64,000 bases of DNA from the NCBI RefSeq assembly GCF_900099825.1, contig NZ_LT629693.1, positions 7,327,001-7,391,000 on the forward strand. The letters run 5' to 3'. The DNA is from Bradyrhizobium ottawaense. Its GTDB lineage: Bacteria; Pseudomonadota; Alphaproteobacteria; Rhizobiales; Xanthobacteraceae. Positions 8,155 to 16,797 of this stretch are shown in pieces; the first letter of the stretch is position 1; each line of letters begins with the position of its first letter. Both the position numbers and the translations under genes were made by a program. The notes under the pieces were generated by a model, which worked only from the letters and a program-made list of their open reading frames with translations, was not told the DNA's origin and made no database searches.

Positions 8155-9318
8155 TCACGCTTCCGGGCGGGGCGGGGTGGTAGGCACCAGGAACAGGGCC
8201 AGCAGTGCTGCGAGACTGAGTGCGGACGACACCATCAGGACGCGGCTGCCCATCGTGTCGATCAAAAGACCGAACAGCAGGGGTGCTGCCGCCTGCGCCA
8301 TCCGTGCCGGCGCGCCGATGATGCCGAGGCGATAGCCGTAATCCTTCGGCCCGAAGATCGCGAGCGGCAGCGTGCCGCGCGCAATGGTCAGGATGCCGTT
8401 GCCGGTGCCGTGAAAGATCGCAAACAGGCTGGCCGCGCCGCCGCCGGCCAGCGCCAGCACGGCGGCGCCGATCGGATGCGTGATGCAGGCAATACGGGTC
8501 GAGACCAGCGGATGAAAACGGCTGAGAAAGCTCGCCTCGAAAATACGCGCCAGAACCTGCGCCGGGCCGATCAGGGCGCCAGCGAACACCGCCTGGCTCG
8601 CGGTCGCGCCCGCGGCTTCCAGAATGCGTGGCAGGTGTGCGGCCATGGCGCCGGTGACGGTCCAGGCCGCCGCAAACACGAACGCCAGCACGACCATGGT
8701 GCGATCGATCGCGATCTGCGGCTTGACGGCTATGGCTGCCGCCGCCTTCGCGCCCGTCACCGCCGGCAGCATCAGCCAGTTGAGCGGCAGGCCGATCAGG
8801 ATATGTGCGGCGGCCCAGGCAAAGCAGGTATTGCGCCAGCCGATGGTCTCCAGCCCCCAGGCGGACAGCGGCCACCCGACCGTCGAGGCAAACCCCGCGA
8901 TCAGGGTGATGCCGGTGATCGAGCGCCGCGCCGCGTCGCCATAGATGCGCCCCAGCGCGGCGAACGCCGCATCGTACAGGCCGGCGCCCATGCCGACGCC
9001 GAGCACCAGCCAGGCCATCACGAGCACGGAGACCGACGTCGCGAAGCCGAGCAGCACCAGTCCTGCCGCCAGCACCAGATTGGAGATCGACAGCACGGAG
9101 CGGCCGCCGACCAGATCAATCTGACGCCCGATGCGCGGGCCGAGCAGGGCCGACAGCACCAGCGACGCCGAGAAGGCGGCGAATACCCAGTTCGGGGACA
9201 CCCCGAGATCGCGTGCAATCGGATCGGCCAGGATCGCCGGCAGGTACATGCTCGAGGCCCAGGCCAGCGTCTGCGTGGTGCCGAGTGCGAGAATGATGGG
9301 AACGGGGCGCGTGCTCAT
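8155..9318 (-). CDS. MFS transporter, divergent from ars operon
   Basis: A 387-residue MFS carrier with twelve predicted helices. The loop motif GPRIGRQIDLVGGRSVL is between helices 2 and 3, and LGVGMGAGLYDAAFAALGRIYG is typical of the helix 4-5 region of the YfcJ/Cyanate-type MFS group. Its start is 142 bp from arsR, facing away, so the two promoters share one regulatory region. MFS exporters next to arsenic genes can export organoarsenicals (ArsP/ArsK are different families), but this one's substrate is unknown and the link rests on position alone. Confidence 0.85.
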   Translation of the reverse strand: MSTRPVPIILALGTTQTLAWASSMYLPAILADPIARDLGVSPNWVFAAFSASLVLSALLGPRIGRQIDLVGGRSVLSISNLVLAAGLVLLGFATSVSVLVMAWLVLGVGMGAGLYDAAFAALGRIYGDAARRSITGITLIAGFASTVGWPLSAWGLETIGWRNTCFAWAAAHILIGLPLNWLMLPAVTGAKAAAAIAVKPQIAIDRTMVVLAFVFAAAWTVTGAMAAHLPRILEAAGATASQAVFAGALIGPAQVLARIFEASFLSRFHPLVSTRIACITHPIGAAVLALAGGGAASLFAIFHGTGNGILTIARGTLPLAIFGPKDYGYRLGIIGAPARMAQAAAPLLFGLLIDTMGSRVLMVSSALSLAALLALFLVPTTPPRPEA

Positions 9319-9438
9319 GGCTTAGTCGCCATCTTGATTCCTTGCCGGCGTCGATCGCATCCGGATGGGTGCTCGTGTTTCCAGTGATATCGAATAGGGG
9401 GGATTCGGACATCGAGCAATTTGCTTGACCGGAGGCCT

Positions 9439-9462
9439 ATATATCGATATATCCGGATATAT
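9439..9462. promoter_or_regulatory. two overlapping palindromes, probable ArsR operator
   Basis: ATATATCGATATAT (9439-9452) and ATATATCCGGATATAT (9447-9462) are each perfect palindromes and share their middle ATATAT. They lie in the divergent ars/MFS intergenic region and the second runs into the arsR start codon. ArsR proteins bind AT-rich inverted repeats at their own promoter, so autorepression is a fair inference. Confidence 0.65.
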
Positions 9463-9814
9463 GGAATCAGAGCAAGCCATTCTTGCACTCGCCGCCCTCG
9501 CTCAATCCACGCGGATGAGCGTGTTCAAGCTGCTGGTGAAATACGAGCCGGAAGGACTGGCGGCCGGCGACATCGCGCGGCTGCTCGCGGTGCCGCAGAA
9601 TACCATGTCGGCGCACCTTGCGGTGCTGGCGCGTGCGGAACTTGTCATGAGCGAGCGGAAGAGCCGTTCCATCATTTACCGGGCCAATCTGGCGGCGTTT
9701 CAGCGCCTGACATCGTTCATGGTGGAGGATTGTTGTGGCGGTCGCGCCGATCTCTGCGCGCCCGTCGCGTCGTGCAAGCCCGCGCGCGGCAAGCGCGCCA
9801 AGGCTGCGGCCTGA
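9461..9814 (+). CDS. arsR: ArsR-family arsenic-responsive repressor
   Basis: A 117-residue winged-helix repressor. The start at 9461 fits the family length; the frame stays open upstream to a TTG at 9425, but that would translate through the operator. The recognition helix region reads QNTMSAHLAVLARAELV. Cys91, Cys92 and Cys99 lie in a C-terminal CC-x6-C arrangement, similar to the three-cysteine As(III) site of Acidithiobacillus ferrooxidans ArsR rather than the ELCVCDL site of the plasmid type. No Shine-Dalgarno sequence stands at a usual distance, so translation may be nearly leaderless. It heads the operon arsR-arsI-aqpS-arsC. Confidence 0.9.
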   Translation: MESEQAILALAALAQSTRMSVFKLLVKYEPEGLAAGDIARLLAVPQNTMSAHLAVLARAELVMSERKSRSIIYRANLAAFQRLTSFMVEDCCGGRADLCAPVASCKPARGKRAKAAA

Positions 9815-9825
9815 GGGAGAATGTC

Positions 9826-10305
9826 ATGAAGCGCCTTCACATTCACATGGCGGTCGAAGACCTGCCGCGATCGATCGGATTCTATTCGGCGCTGTTCGCA
9901 GCCGAGCCTGCCGTGGTCAAAGCCGATTACGCCAAGTGGATGCTCGAAGATCCCCGGGTCAATTTCGCCATCTCGACGCGAGGCCGGCAGCCGGGCCTCG
10001 ATCATCTCGGCATTCAGGTCGAGAATTCCGGCGAACTGCAGGAAGTCTATGCGCGCCTTCACAAGGCCGGCGGCGAGGTCATCGAGCAGGGCGCCACCGC
10101 TTGCTGCTATGCCAAATCCGAGAAGTCCTGGATCGACGATCCGGCGGGGATCGCGTGGGAGACCTTTCTGACGACCGGCGAAAGCGTCGATTACGGCGAT
10201 GGCACCGGCGAGCGCGCGGTGCGGGTGGCCCACGAAAAGCAGAGCGCATGTTGCGTTCCGCAAGCCGCACCCGTCGCGACCGCGTCAGCCTGCTGCGATT
10301 CTTGA
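9826..10305 (+). CDS. arsI: ArsI-type organoarsenical C-As lyase
   Basis: A 159-residue type I extradiol dioxygenase-like (VOC fold) protein. It matches ArsI/CadI, which uses Fe(II) to cleave the carbon-arsenic bond of trivalent methyl- and aryl-arsenicals. The expected metal ligands are seen as His5, His60 and Glu112, and the arsenic-binding pair as Cys93-Cys94 in TACCYAKSEKSW. The protein ends with two further CC pairs (142-143 and 156-157) in a flexible tail, which may bind or hand over metalloid. GGGAGA lies just upstream of the ATG. It sits 11 bp after arsR and one base before aqpS. Confidence 0.9.
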   Translation: MKRLHIHMAVEDLPRSIGFYSALFAAEPAVVKADYAKWMLEDPRVNFAISTRGRQPGLDHLGIQVENSGELQEVYARLHKAGGEVIEQGATACCYAKSEKSWIDDPAGIAWETFLTTGESVDYGDGTGERAVRVAHEKQSACCVPQAAPVATASACCDS

Positions 10306-10306
10306 G

Positions 10307-10999
10307 GTGCCGAATTTCGATCTACCACGCCGCCTCGCGGCCGAAGCGCTCGGAACGGCACTCCTGGTGGCGACCGTGGTCGGCTCCGGCATCATGGCCG
10401 AAAGCCTGACCAAGGATGTCGCGCTGGCGCTGCTCGGCAATACCTTGCCGACCGGTGCGATCCTGGTGGTGCTGATCACCATTCTCGGTCCGATTTCGGG
10501 GGCGCATTTCAATCCGGTCGTGTCGCTGGTATTTGCGCTGAGGCGGGAGCTGGCGCCGCGGGACGCACTGCTTTATGTCGCAGCGCAAGTCGCCGGCGGC
10601 ATCGCGGGAACGGTGATGGCGCACGCGATGTTCGCGCTGCCGCTGGTCGATGCTTCGCTGAAGGTGCGGACTGGCGGCGCGCAATGGCTGGCGGAAGCCG
10701 TCGCTGCGTTCGGGCTGGTGGCGACCATCCTGGCCGGCATCCGATTCAACCGGTCAGCGGTACCGTGGCTGGTGGGCCTTTACATCACGGCGGCCTATTG
10801 GTTTACCGCGTCGACCTCGTTTGCCAATCCGGCCGTTGCCATCGCGCGATCGATGACCAATACGTTTTCCGGCATTCGGCCTGCGGATCTGCCCGGCTTC
10901 ATCGCAGCCGAGACCTGCGGCGCCATCGTCGCCATGATCTTCATGGGCTGGCTGCTGCATGGAGGCGGCAAGGCAATCACGAAGGAGGCTCACCCATGA
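10307..10999 (+). CDS. aqpS: aquaglyceroporin, arsenite channel AqpS-like
   Basis: A 230-residue channel of the MIP family. The GTG at 10307 directly follows the arsI stop codon. The two half-helix signatures are HFNPV (residues 68-71) and FANPA (173-176), with the selectivity-filter arginine nearby at Arg181, and six membrane helices are apparent. In rhizobia AqpS replaces ArsB/Acr3 in ars operons: As(III) made by ArsC leaves the cell down its gradient through the channel. No ArsB or Acr3 pump is present in this operon, which supports that role. The gene overlaps arsC by four bases. Confidence 0.88.
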   Translation: MPNFDLPRRLAAEALGTALLVATVVGSGIMAESLTKDVALALLGNTLPTGAILVVLITILGPISGAHFNPVVSLVFALRRELAPRDALLYVAAQVAGGIAGTVMAHAMFALPLVDASLKVRTGGAQWLAEAVAAFGLVATILAGIRFNRSAVPWLVGLYITAAYWFTASTSFANPAVAIARSMTNTFSGIRPADLPGFIAAETCGAIVAMIFMGWLLHGGGKAITKEAHP

Positions 11000-11403
11000 G
11001 CGTCACGATCTATCACAATCCTGCCTGCGGCACCTCGCGCAATACGCTGGCGATGATCCGGCAGAGCGGCGAGGAGCCCGAGATCATCGAGTACCTGAAG
11101 ACCCCGCCGAGCCGCGCCCGGCTGGTGGAATTGATCCAGGCGATGGGCATCTCGCCCCGCGAGCTGTTGCGCGAAAAGGGCACGCCCTATACGGAGCTCG
11201 GGCTTTCCGATCCGAAATGGAGCGACGACGAGCTGATCGATTTCATGCTCGCGCATCCGATCCTGATCAACCGGCCCGTTGTCGTGACCGCGAAGGGCGT
11301 GCGGCTTTGCCGGCCGTCGGAACGGGTGCTCGATCTGCTCGACCGGCCTGTGGCGAACTTCGTCAAGGAGGACGGCGAGGCCGTCGTGCGCGCGAAACCC
11401 TAG
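10996..11403 (+). CDS. arsC: glutaredoxin-dependent arsenate reductase
   Basis: A 135-residue ArsC of the glutaredoxin/glutathione type, which reduces As(V) to As(III). The catalytic residue is Cys11 in NPACGTSRNT. The three arginines that bind the oxyanion in E. coli ArsC (60, 94, 107) correspond here to Arg59, Arg93 and Arg106. AAGGAGG lies a few bases upstream, and the ATG overlaps the aqpS stop (ATGA). The product feeds arsenite to the AqpS channel encoded just before it. It is the last gene of the operon; a long hairpin follows at 11478. Confidence 0.94.
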   Translation: MSVTIYHNPACGTSRNTLAMIRQSGEEPEIIEYLKTPPSRARLVELIQAMGISPRELLREKGTPYTELGLSDPKWSDDELIDFMLAHPILINRPVVVTAKGVRLCRPSERVLDLLDRPVANFVKEDGEAVVRAKP

Positions 11404-11477
11404 CGTGTCCCGGACGCGGTGCAGCGCTGCTTCAGCGGTGCACCGCAGAGCCGGGACCCATGGTGGACCCCGGATCA

Positions 11478-11515
11478 GCAGCGCATCACGCCGCCAACGC
11501 GGCGTGATGCGCTGC
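11478..11515. repeat. perfect 17-bp hairpin
   Basis: GCAGCGCATCACGCCGC and its exact complement flank the loop CAAC. A second pair, CCCCGGA and TCCGGGG, extends the structure outward. It lies between arsC and the cyclase gene, has no T-run, and looks like a dispersed palindrome rather than a classical terminator. Confidence 0.85.
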
Positions 11516-11577
11516 GTCCGGGGAAGGCGGAACAGTGGCAGACTTCCGTCCGCAGCGATTGCGCGGCATAATGGCGT

Positions 11578-12837
11578 ATGGAACTCACGCCCCGCCTGCA
11601 ACTGATGAACTGGCTGGTCAGCCAGGGCCTTGAAGGTCTGCCCGAAAACGATCTGATCCGCGGCTTTTGCGAGCGCTGTCGCACCGAGGGGCTCGACCTG
11701 TCGCGCGCGATGGTCTTCATCGACACGCTGCACCCGATCTTCGAAGGCCGCGGCTTTCGCTGGAACGACACCGCGACCAACGAGAGCGACGTGTTCGAAT
11801 ACGGATCGACCGAGCAGGGCGTCAATGCACAGAACTGGCGGCGCTCGGTGTTCTACCACATGCTCGAAAGCGGCCAGCAGGAAATGGCGCTCGATCTCGC
11901 CAAAGGTGCTGCGCAGGATTTCGGCATGATCGACGATCTCGCCGCCAAGGGACACAAGCATTTCGTGTCCTATGTGCACCAGTTCGGCGAGGCCGGCGCC
12001 ATGGGGCAGATGGACTGCGTCTATTCCTACTGGACGACGCGGCGCGACGACGGTTTTGGCGAGCTGGGCATGGCGGCGCTGCGCGACCTGGTGCCGGTAC
12101 TGGGGCTGGCGATCAAATCCGCCGCCCAGGCCGACATCGCCAAGACGCTGGGCCGGGTCTATCTCGGCCGCGACGCCTCCGAACAGGTGCTGGGCGGGCG
12201 GATCATGCGCGGCGTCACCGAGCGCATCAATGCGGTGTTGTGGTTTTCCGACCTCCGCGGCTCGACCGCGATCAGCGAGGGCATGGAGCCGTCCGAGATC
12301 ATCCCGTTCCTCAACGATTACGCGCAGGCCTCGATCGACGCCATTCACGAGGCCGGCGGCGAGGTGCTGAAGCTGATCGGCGACGGCGTGCTCGGAATGT
12401 TCACCCATGACAATTCAGCGGTCGCCAAACGCGCGGCGCTGCGCGCCGAACATCGCTTTCGCCGCAACATGCACACCCTCAACACCCGCCGCGCGGCGGA
12501 CCAGCGGCCGGTGACGACAGCCCATGTCGGCCTGCATGTCGGCGAGGTGTTTTACGGCAATATCGGCAGCGAGGACCGGCTCGACTTCACCGTGGTCGGC
12601 CCCGCCGTCAACGAGGTCAGCCGCATCGCCTCGATGTGCCGTTCGGTCGAGCGGGAATTGCTGATGTCGTCGGCCTTCCGCAGCGGGCTCGATGCCGCGG
12701 GGCGCAACTACCTGGTTTCGACCGGCCGCTTTGCACTGCGCGGTATCAGCCGCGCCCAAGAGCTTTACACGCTCGATCCGGATATTGCCGCCGACGAGGT
12801 CGTGGCCGGGAAATACGAGCGCTACCTGGCGGGCTAG
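11578..12837 (+). CDS. class III adenylate/guanylate cyclase
   Basis: A 419-residue soluble protein with a C-terminal class III cyclase domain (about residues 215-400). The two metal-binding aspartates are Asp225 in FSDLRGST and Asp269 in LIGDGVLGMF. The transition-state residues lie in VVGPAVNEVSRI, with Asn and Arg in the usual spacing. The N-terminal 200 residues are mostly helical with no membrane segment and no sensor domain that I recognise. This layout is common among the many cyclases of bradyrhizobia. It would make cAMP in the cytoplasm in response to an unknown signal. It is convergent with the metallopeptidase gene 4 bp away. Confidence 0.9.
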   Translation: MELTPRLQLMNWLVSQGLEGLPENDLIRGFCERCRTEGLDLSRAMVFIDTLHPIFEGRGFRWNDTATNESDVFEYGSTEQGVNAQNWRRSVFYHMLESGQQEMALDLAKGAAQDFGMIDDLAAKGHKHFVSYVHQFGEAGAMGQMDCVYSYWTTRRDDGFGELGMAALRDLVPVLGLAIKSAAQADIAKTLGRVYLGRDASEQVLGGRIMRGVTERINAVLWFSDLRGSTAISEGMEPSEIIPFLNDYAQASIDAIHEAGGEVLKLIGDGVLGMFTHDNSAVAKRAALRAEHRFRRNMHTLNTRRAADQRPVTTAHVGLHVGEVFYGNIGSEDRLDFTVVGPAVNEVSRIASMCRSVERELLMSSAFRSGLDAAGRNYLVSTGRFALRGISRAQELYTLDPDIAADEVVAGKYERYLAG

Positions 12838-12841
12838 ATCG

Positions 12842-13870
12842 TCATTCTTCTGCGGTCTGCGGCGCTTCGGTTGCATCTGGACCGGGCTCCGTCGGCTGCC
12901 TGAAATGCAGAATCGCCATATGGACGAAGTGAAGCTTGCCCCTGACGGCCGGGGTCAACCGGAACGGATAGGCGTCGTTCAGGCCCATGGAGCGGTTGAG
13001 TTCATTGATGCTGTAGGCAACCGGACTCCATGACGCCAGCAACGCCTCGAAATCGGCTTCCATGTAGGGATCTTCCAGCGTCCGGCGGGAACGTTCGTCG
13101 AGCGACAAAGGAAGCGCGGCGGCGGAATCCAGCGTCGCCACGATGTGCAGAAAATGCGCGAACGTCTCCGCCCAGTCTTCCCAGGGATGGGATGTGGCGT
13201 ATTCGCTGATGAACGCCTCCCGGTCGTAGGATCGTTCGGTTCGCTGGTGATAGTCGTTCAAGGCGGCTTCGTAGCTGCGCGATTCATAACCGAAAATCAG
13301 CTGAAAGGCGCTTTTGAGGCTGGTCTGGCCGACCAGTACCTCCCAATAGAAATGTCCGACCTCGTGGCGAAAATGGCCGAGCAGTGTTCGATAGGGTTCT
13401 CGAAACGCGACACGACGGGATTCACGTTCAGCGTCGTCGGCCTCCGCCAAGTTGAGCGTGATGAGGCCGGCGAGATGTCCGGTCATGATCGGAAATCCCG
13501 CGGTCTCGTCCGACAGGATGTCGAAAGAAATCTGCGGACCGGAAGGGATAGCAAGGGGAAGATCGAGCCGGGTCAGGTCATAGACCAGGCGCCGCTTCGC
13601 CGTCTCGACGCGCTTCCACAGCATCACGTTGCGGTTCGATCCCAGATTGGGAATCGTTCGCGTCAGACGGCAGGAATGGCAGAACGGATGGCCGTCATCG
13701 ACCGACCAGTTGCAGCCGATCAACGTGCGGTTTGCGCACGGCACCGCAGATTTCAGCGCTTCGAATGCGAACAGCTTCCAATTGAAGGCCAGCAGGGTCT
13801 CGCAAGTCGAGCACTGCCCAAGTTCAAAGAACGTTGCGGTTCGACATTTGGGGCAATGGAGCTGCCTCAT
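12842..13870 (-). CDS. putative zinc-binding metallopeptidase with zinc ribbons
   Basis: A 342-residue protein of the family once called DUF2248. It opens with a CPKC...CSTC zinc ribbon (Cys6, 9, 20, 23) and a second cysteine group (CANRTLIGC and CHSC, residues 45-67). It carries a metallopeptidase motif HEVGH at residues 169-173, and a conserved HPWEDWAETFAHFLH stretch follows. The start at 13870 is chosen because AAGG lies 6 bases upstream and the zinc ribbon begins at once; an ORF reaching 14020 would cover an intergenic palindrome. The substrate is unknown. Confidence 0.8.
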   Translation of the reverse strand: MRQLHCPKCRTATFFELGQCSTCETLLAFNWKLFAFEALKSAVPCANRTLIGCNWSVDDGHPFCHSCRLTRTIPNLGSNRNVMLWKRVETAKRRLVYDLTRLDLPLAIPSGPQISFDILSDETAGFPIMTGHLAGLITLNLAEADDAERESRRVAFREPYRTLLGHFRHEVGHFYWEVLVGQTSLKSAFQLIFGYESRSYEAALNDYHQRTERSYDREAFISEYATSHPWEDWAETFAHFLHIVATLDSAAALPLSLDERSRRTLEDPYMEADFEALLASWSPVAYSINELNRSMGLNDAYPFRLTPAVRGKLHFVHMAILHFRQPTEPGPDATEAPQTAEE

Positions 13871-13980
13871 GCTCATCCTTGTCTTGCGATCGACAACGAC
13901 CATAGACGCTTTTGTCCGGGCCTTCATGAAATATGGAAGAGGCATCGCCTTGCCTGGCAAAGTGGCATGGCGAGGAGAGC

Positions 13981-14073
13981 CGTAGGGTGGGCAACGGCGC
14001 ACTTGCGCCGTGTCCACCATCGATCTCCGCGTCTTCCCGGATGGTGGGCACGCTGCGCTTCGCCCACCCTACG
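13981..14073. repeat. intergenic inverted repeat, GTAGGGTGGG family
   Basis: CGTAGGGTGGGC at the left is matched by GCCCACCCTACG at the right, with internal pairing of GGTGGAC/GTCCACC-like segments. It fills the gap between two genes read on the same strand. Confidence 0.8.
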
Positions 14074-14108
14074 CTTTTTATCGACTGCGCCGGGGCAGCG
14101 GACGCCGG

Positions 14109-15695
14109 CTAAGTGAGGCCGGCGCGCCGAAACCCCTCGATATAATGCTTGCGTTCGGCGTCGTGTTCGAACGGCATCTGGCTTGCGAGCCAGGCCAGCG
14201 AAATATTGGGCTGCGCGCGGCGAAGTTCCTGCAACGCCGCTGTCGCGACGTCGCGCTGACCCGCCATTCCCGCCGCCGCGGTCAGCACCCGGTGAGCGCC
14301 GGAGAAATCGCTTCGCTGCCGCATCGCTTCGCGCGCCAGCCGGATCGCCTCCGCGTAATTGCGGCCGACATACTGGCAGTAGGCGGCGACGCCGCAATAA
14401 ATCGCGGCGAACGGATCGCGCGGGCTGAATCTGAGCGCCTCGCGCGCGGCGCGATCGCCGTCCTCCCAGCGCCCGCGATAGGACAGCGCGACGCCGTAAA
14501 GGCCGCGGGCGGGCGAGAAATTGGGATTGAGCCGCAGCGCCAGTTCGAACTCGGCGATGGAGTCGTCGAAGCGTCGCGTGAACAGATAGACGCTGGCCAG
14601 CGCATAATGCGCCCAGGCGTCCTCGCTGTCGGCGCGGATCGCCGCCAGTGCCGCGCGTTCCGCCACCGGGACCGCATTCGGCATCTCTTCCCAGCCCATA
14701 TGGGCCGAGAACGTGTGGCAGGACGCCAGCAGGCTGAGCGCCTGGCCGTAGCCGGGATCGACCGTGATGGCCTTTTCGAGCAGCGCCTGCGCCACCAGAT
14801 TGTCCTGCCGCGTCACGCGCCAGTAATGCGACAGCGCGCGCATCACCAGATCCCAGGCGTCCATGTTGTCGGGCGTCTTGCGGCGGGCGTGAAATTCCTC
14901 GGCGGCATAGAGTTGCGGTTCGATCGCCGCCACCACGGCCTGGGTGATTTCGTCCTGCACGGCGAAGACGTCGGCGAGATCGCGGTCGTAGCGTTCCGCC
15001 CACAGGTGGCTGCCGGTGACGACGTCGACGAGTTGGGCGGTGATACGCACCTGGTCGCCGTCCTTGCGCACGCTGCCTTCCACGACGTAACCGACGCCGA
15101 GTTCCTCGCCGATCTGCCGGTGATGGACCGACTTGCCCTTGTAGATGAAGGACGAGTTGCGGGCGATCACGTAGAACCAGCGCAGCTTCGACAGCGCGGT
15201 GATGATGTCCTCGGAGATGCCTTCCGAGAAATATTCCTGTTCGGGTTCGCCGCTGATGTTGACGAACGGCAGCACGGCAATGGCGGTCCGGTCCAGCGCC
15301 GGGACTTGATGGCGCGGCGGTTCGCTCGCCTGCTCGGGCGGCTGCAGCCGGTCGACCGAGGCTTCCGCACCGCCCTGTTGCACCTGGACGTCGCCGACGA
15401 AGCGAAAGCCCTTGCGCGCGATGGTGCGGATCACGGCCTGGTCCTTGCCGCTGTCGCCGACCGCCTTGCGGGCGGCGTTGATCCGGCTGGTCAGGGTGGA
15501 TTCGGAGACGATACGGCCGTCCCAGATCCGCTCGATCAGATCGTCCTTGCTGACGACCCGCTCGCGGTTCTCGACCAGATAGATCAGCAGGTCGAACACC
15601 TGCGGCTCGACAGCTATCCCTTCGCCGGCGCGGGTCAATTCGCGCAGGTCGACATCAAGCACATGTTCGGCAAAGCAGAATCGCACGTGTTTCAT
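14109..15695 (-). CDS. winged-helix / TolB-like / TPR transcriptional regulator
   Basis: A 528-residue regulator if begun at MKHVRFCFAE. The ATG is at 15695; an in-frame ATG at 15782 exists and the site is uncertain because AGG abuts the codon. Residues 1-105 are an OmpR/CadC-type winged helix (PQVFDLLIYLVENRERVVSKDDLIERIW). A TolB-like domain follows (AIAVLPFVNISGEPEQEYFSEGISEDI). The C-terminal half consists of TPR-like helices (WAHYALASVYLF and similar). No membrane helix separates the domains, unlike CadC. It is divergent from the methyltransferase gene, 226 bp away, and may control it. Confidence 0.85.
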   Translation of the reverse strand: MKHVRFCFAEHVLDVDLRELTRAGEGIAVEPQVFDLLIYLVENRERVVSKDDLIERIWDGRIVSESTLTSRINAARKAVGDSGKDQAVIRTIARKGFRFVGDVQVQQGGAEASVDRLQPPEQASEPPRHQVPALDRTAIAVLPFVNISGEPEQEYFSEGISEDIITALSKLRWFYVIARNSSFIYKGKSVHHRQIGEELGVGYVVEGSVRKDGDQVRITAQLVDVVTGSHLWAERYDRDLADVFAVQDEITQAVVAAIEPQLYAAEEFHARRKTPDNMDAWDLVMRALSHYWRVTRQDNLVAQALLEKAITVDPGYGQALSLLASCHTFSAHMGWEEMPNAVPVAERAALAAIRADSEDAWAHYALASVYLFTRRFDDSIAEFELALRLNPNFSPARGLYGVALSYRGRWEDGDRAAREALRFSPRDPFAAIYCGVAAYCQYVGRNYAEAIRLAREAMRQRSDFSGAHRVLTAAAGMAGQRDVATAALQELRRAQPNISLAWLASQMPFEHDAERKHYIEGFRRAGLT

Positions 15696-15921
15696 CCTGA
15701 ATCCCGGTGTGACGGGTCCTCGGAGGCCTCCATCGGCATTTACGCCGCCTGTTAAGCCCGGCCAGTGCGAAATCTCACACAAGGCGGCATCTCATTGAAA
15801 AATCACGGTGCCCTCAAGGCAAAATCAGCCCGCCGTCAGAGTCTTTAGGTCTGCGGAAGGCCATGTTCGGTTCATCGCGGTTGCCTGCGTAGCCGCTGTG
15901 CGATCTCGAAAGGAGACCCCG

Positions 15922-16776
15922 ATGGCCCGCCCGGCGTCCGCAGCAACCAATTCGCCCCAATCTTCCGGTCTTGCCCCCGATCTGGTCGCGCTCAAGACGC
16001 GACAACAGGCCGCATGGTCGTCGGGCAATTACGCCGTCGTCGGCTCGACCCTGCAGATCGTCGGCGAGCAGCTCTGCGAAGCCCTCGATCTCAAGTCCGG
16101 CTCGAAGGTGCTCGATGTCGCCGCCGGCAACGGCATGATGAGTCTGGCTGCGGCGCGGCGCTGGTGCGACGTCACCTCGACCGACTACGTGCCGGCCTTG
16201 CTCGATCGCGGCCGCGCGCGTGCCGCGGCGGAAGGCATGACGATTGCCTTCGAGGAAGCCGACGCCGAGAACCTGCCGTTCGACGACAACAGCTTCGATA
16301 CGGTGGTCTCCACCTTCGGCGTCATATTCACGCCGAACCAGGACCGGGCCGCCGCCGAGCTGATGCGCGTGTGCAGGCCGAAAGGGCAGATCGGCCTCGC
16401 AAACTGGACGCCTGAAGGTTTCATCGGGCAGGTCTTCAAGATACTGGGCAAATATTTGCCGCCGCCAGCCGGCGCCAGGTCGCCGGCCCTGTGGGGCACG
16501 CACGCACGCATGACCGAAATGTTCGACGCCGGCGCGCGCTCGATCAAGGTGGAATCACGTTTGTACAATTTTCGCTACCGTTCGCCGACGCACTTCCTCG
16601 ACATATTCAAGACCTTTTATGGCCCGGTGCTGAAAGCGTTCGCCGCCCTCGAACCGGCAAGACAGGAAGAACTGCACAACGACCTGCACGCGCTGATCGT
16701 GCGCATGAACCGGTCCGGCGACGCCACCATGGTGGTGCCGAGCGAATATCTCGAGGTCGTCATCACCAAACGTTGA
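15922..16776 (+). CDS. class I SAM-dependent methyltransferase
   Basis: A 284-residue methyltransferase of the UbiE/Methyltransf_11 kind. The start at 15922 has AAAGGAG 8 bases upstream. The SAM-binding motif I is VLDVAAGNG near residue 66, the acidic motif II is STDYV, and DAENLPFDDNSFDTVVSTFGV is the family's motif III region. The acceptor is unknown. A small-molecule target is likely, given the similarity to arsenite- and quinone-type methyltransferases, but the cysteines expected of ArsM are absent. It is the first of three genes read in the same direction, with a hydrolase and a MetY-like enzyme behind it. Confidence 0.87.
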   Translation: MARPASAATNSPQSSGLAPDLVALKTRQQAAWSSGNYAVVGSTLQIVGEQLCEALDLKSGSKVLDVAAGNGMMSLAAARRWCDVTSTDYVPALLDRGRARAAAEGMTIAFEEADAENLPFDDNSFDTVVSTFGVIFTPNQDRAAAELMRVCRPKGQIGLANWTPEGFIGQVFKILGKYLPPPAGARSPALWGTHARMTEMFDAGARSIKVESRLYNFRYRSPTHFLDIFKTFYGPVLKAFAALEPARQEELHNDLHALIVRMNRSGDATMVVPSEYLEVVITKR

Positions 16777-16797
16777 GCCTGGGAATAGCGACCAACG

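Noticed and set aside
9425..9460. Upstream TTG start for arsR
   Set aside because: It would translate through the operator palindromes and add residues that ArsR proteins do not have.
14010..15755. 581-codon open frame on the plus strand opposite the TPR regulator
   Set aside because: The minus strand carries clear winged-helix and TolB motifs; the plus-strand product has none.
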